From assembly GCF_042453785.1 (NCBI RefSeq), contig NC_091664.1, positions 18,573,001-18,637,000 of the forward strand: a stretch of DNA of 64,000 nucleotides. Direction: 5' to 3'. The translations under genes were made by a program, and so were the position numbers. Positions 62,105 through 64,000 of the stretch are shown one piece after another. This DNA is from Malus domestica. Lineage: Eukaryota > Streptophyta > Magnoliopsida > Rosales > Rosaceae. Positions within the stretch are counted from its first letter, which is position 1; every line of letters begins with the position of its first letter. Below the pieces are notes generated by a model that worked only from the letters and a program-made list of their open reading frames with translations, had not been told where the DNA came from and ran no database searches.

Positions 62105-63740
62105 TGTTTGGATCAAAACTTGAACTTTGAGCTCAAGAAAGGAGCTGGCCCAAAAGGAGGCCCGAAGGGAAAGACAGTCGAAGCTCAGTCAAAGCCCAGA
62201 AAGCAGAAAGGGCATTTTCTGACTTGGTGCAGCTCATGAAGACCACATGCTTACCTACCCAAAGGCCAAGTGGTATAGACTGACCAGCTACACAGCCCAT
62301 AAAGTACTTTATGATGGCAGTACATGTAAAATAGATGATGAGTTATCACCCTTCAAACCGTATTCGGGCAAGGTTGCTGCTACAGGAGACCAAGCCGAGT
62401 TGTCTATATAAGAAGAAAGAAAACCAGGAATAAGGACACTCAATCAAACAAACAAATGCAAGCACAAACTCTGCTCAAAGCCAGATTTGCCTTCAAAACG
62501 AAGCTGTAGTCAGCCCAAGCCTTCATCCCTCTCGGCACAAGCCTTCATCCCTCGCGGGATAAACCTTCATTTAAACCCTTGTAATAGCTCTGCTACCTTG
62601 TTCAACCTTGCTGTAGTATCGATTCATCTTTTGTAAATCTCTCTCTCTCCCTGAAGCTTTCATACCCTTGATAAACCACAAAGATAGGAACCTGCAAGAC
62701 GACCAGGCTTGCCCGACAAGGTTAAACCTTGCCCGACCTTCTTTGTTTTTGTCTTTTCATTCATTAGCCTAGCAATATGTTGTATACTTCCAGTTATATT
62801 CAAGTTATTTCCAGCAAGATGACTATTAAAAGGCTTTCTCAGTACTTGGATCCGATTTGAATATATCTTCAGTGTTCAAACCAGATCCAAGTCCTAAGCC
62901 CTCAGGCATGTAAATCTGATTAGTTAAAAGTCTTTGGCCTCAAGGCATAAAAAAGAACCTTATGTGGACTTAACCCATCCACGACAATCCTTGATAAACG
63001 AGAAGTCCGAAGTTACTTGGGGCGCAAGTAATCGACCTACCTCTTAGTCTTATTTCTATTACATTATGATTATCATATAACGCTTAAGCATGGGAAGGAT
63101 TCTGATAGGAAGCATCAAGGCCTACACCTAAGGCCCCACGAAGGCACCTATTTGGATTCATTCCGTTCTGCGGTCTAGAACGTTTGAGTATAAGAACGAA
63201 CTCTAATAGGAAGCCTCAAGGCCTACACCTAAGGCCCTACAAAGGCACCTATTTGGGTTCATTCTACCTCTCGAACTCGGGTAATCATAAGTATAATAGT
63301 TATAAGACTCATGCATTCACAAGAACAAATATGATGTGTTCGAGCACTGGTTTAGTTATTGATAGGAAGCCTCAAGGCCTACACCTAAGGCCCCATAAAG
63401 GCACCTGTTATAACTAACACAGTTTCTCGGGTATATACATATACAACCAAAACTCAACATCCATTTCACATCTGCCATACTAAAGATGGCAGTGGCACGC
63501 CTGAGCACTTAAAAGTTAACCTTGATTGTGAGCCTCAAGGCCTACACCTAAGGCCCCACAAAGGCACCTCTCAAAGTTAACTATGTCCTTCTCTTTCAGC
63601 CTTGCTCGATGAGCCTTGCCCGACAAAGCCCGACAGTGAAGCAGAAGCCCGACAGCAGCCCTCAACCGGCGCCAACCTCCCGGGGAGCTGTGTGCTCATC
63701 GGCCAGGAAACATCCCTGACGAAAATTCCTGACGCGAACA
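62105..63740 (+). repeat. LTR of a Ty3/gypsy element running off the window
   Basis: It begins TGTTTGGATC and ends GACGCGAACA, followed by TGGCACGCCCGGTGGGAC (63746), the primer-site-like region. A TATA box (TATATAA) lies at 62405-62411. Both ends resemble the LTR at 30174. Four copies of a motif of about 40 bases are in its 3' part. Confidence 0.75.
63103..63575 (+). repeat. Four copies of a 40-base GC-rich LTR motif
   Basis: Copies at about 63105-63152, 63206-63254, 63360-63408 and 63528-63571 share CAAGGCCTACACCTAAGGCC and AAAGGCACCT. The spacing (about 100-165 bases) is irregular, so they are interspersed rather than in tandem. Confidence 0.85.
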
Positions 63741-63745
63741 TAGTT

Positions 63746-63763
63746 TTGGCACGCCCGGTGGGA
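63746..63763 (+). other. Primer-site-like sequence after the LTR
   Basis: TGGCACGCCCGGTGGGAC lies six bases after the LTR end. The equivalent position at 31235 reads TGGCAAGCCCAGTGGGAC. Confidence 0.6.
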
Positions 63764-63820
63764 CTATACACTTTGTGATCTTGCCCGACAGAGGGTTTCT
63801 CTCTCCCTTTTTTCCTACGA

Positions 63821-64000
63821 ATGGCGGATCAATCAGGAGATCCTTCTTCCCCATCAGGACGAGTGGTCTTAGAAAGTCCAACCGCATCTGAGAGATCGGA
63901 AGGAAAGGGAACTAGTGAAGAACTACAAGCTACTATGATCCAAGTACTGAAAAGCATGAAAGAATCTCCTTGGAAACCAAGGGAGAAGTGAGTAGGCTCT
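63821..64000 (+). pseudogene. gag: Start of gag, partial at the window edge
   Basis: ATG at 63821 opens MADQSGDPSSPSGRVVLESP..., a Ser/Glu-rich start. A TGA falls at about 63988. A one-base frame change near 63967 would restore similarity to the LETKGEVSRL type of ending, so either the frame is broken or the read contains an indel. The remainder lies outside the window. Confidence 0.5.

Noticed and set aside
1..64000. tRNA and rRNA genes
   Set aside because: I saw no cloverleaf with conserved T-arm sequence and no rRNA stretch, although by eye a divergent tRNA could be missed.

Overview
The window looks like nuclear DNA of a eudicot plant, with no bacterial, organellar or viral gene order. 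The evidence is spliced coding sequences with GT-AG introns, a plant En/Spm (CACTA) transposase, plant Ty3/gypsy and Ty1/copia retrotransposons, a hAT element, and a decayed L-type lectin receptor kinase. The repeat style suggests Rosaceae (apple or pear type), but that is an impression, not a result. Almost everything recognisable is mobile DNA, much of it nested. The one host gene that looks intact is a small three-exon gene on the minus strand (3640-4552) for a secreted protein of about 93 residues.

Layout. 1-1900: unassigned, possibly LTR-derived. 2063-2433: MITE-like inverted repeats. 2742-3087: a 346-bp non-autonomous CACTA element with target duplication CAA. 3640-4552: the peptide gene. 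4711-15134: an AT-rich repeat unit with inverted ends, split by a decayed Ty3/gypsy element (5315-14879; two LTRs, PBS, gag, protease, RT, RNase H, integrase, PPT). 15241-18703: a solo LTR with a perfect 5-bp duplication (CCGTC) and an internal 28-bp minisatellite. About 19779-30173: a decayed CACTA element with a short TNP1-like gene, a broken TNP2 and a broken TNP1-like gene, separated by blocks of subterminal-type repeats. 30174-38790: a 3'-truncated Ty3/gypsy (LTR, gag, protease), split inside its protease by a 3769-bp hAT-like element (34828-38596; duplication CTTTCTTT) filled with eight copies of a 347-bp repeat. 40590-42931: a minus-strand Ty1/copia remnant. 46065-46352: a CACTA remnant.

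47069-57107 is the best preserved element: a 10,039-bp CACTA transposon with matching termini and AAA duplications on both sides. It carries two uninterrupted spliced genes, a TNP2 transposase (3 exons, 1081 aa) and a TNP1-like protein ending in a Ulp1-type cysteine protease (14 exons, 820 aa, catalytic residues present). It may be autonomous.

58200-59335: the 3' end of a copia element. 59430-60345: a lectin receptor kinase pseudogene (minus strand), next to a MITE at 60366-60552. 61629-61737: a small foldback element. 62105-64000: the LTR, PBS and start of gag of another Ty3/gypsy element running off the window.

In the intact CACTA element, TNP2 supplies the DDE-type transposase. The TNP1-like/Ulp1 protein probably binds the repeated ATGAC[A/G]C motifs near the ends; that assignment comes from family knowledge plus inference. 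Coordinates, reading frames and splice sites were read by eye and no database search was possible.
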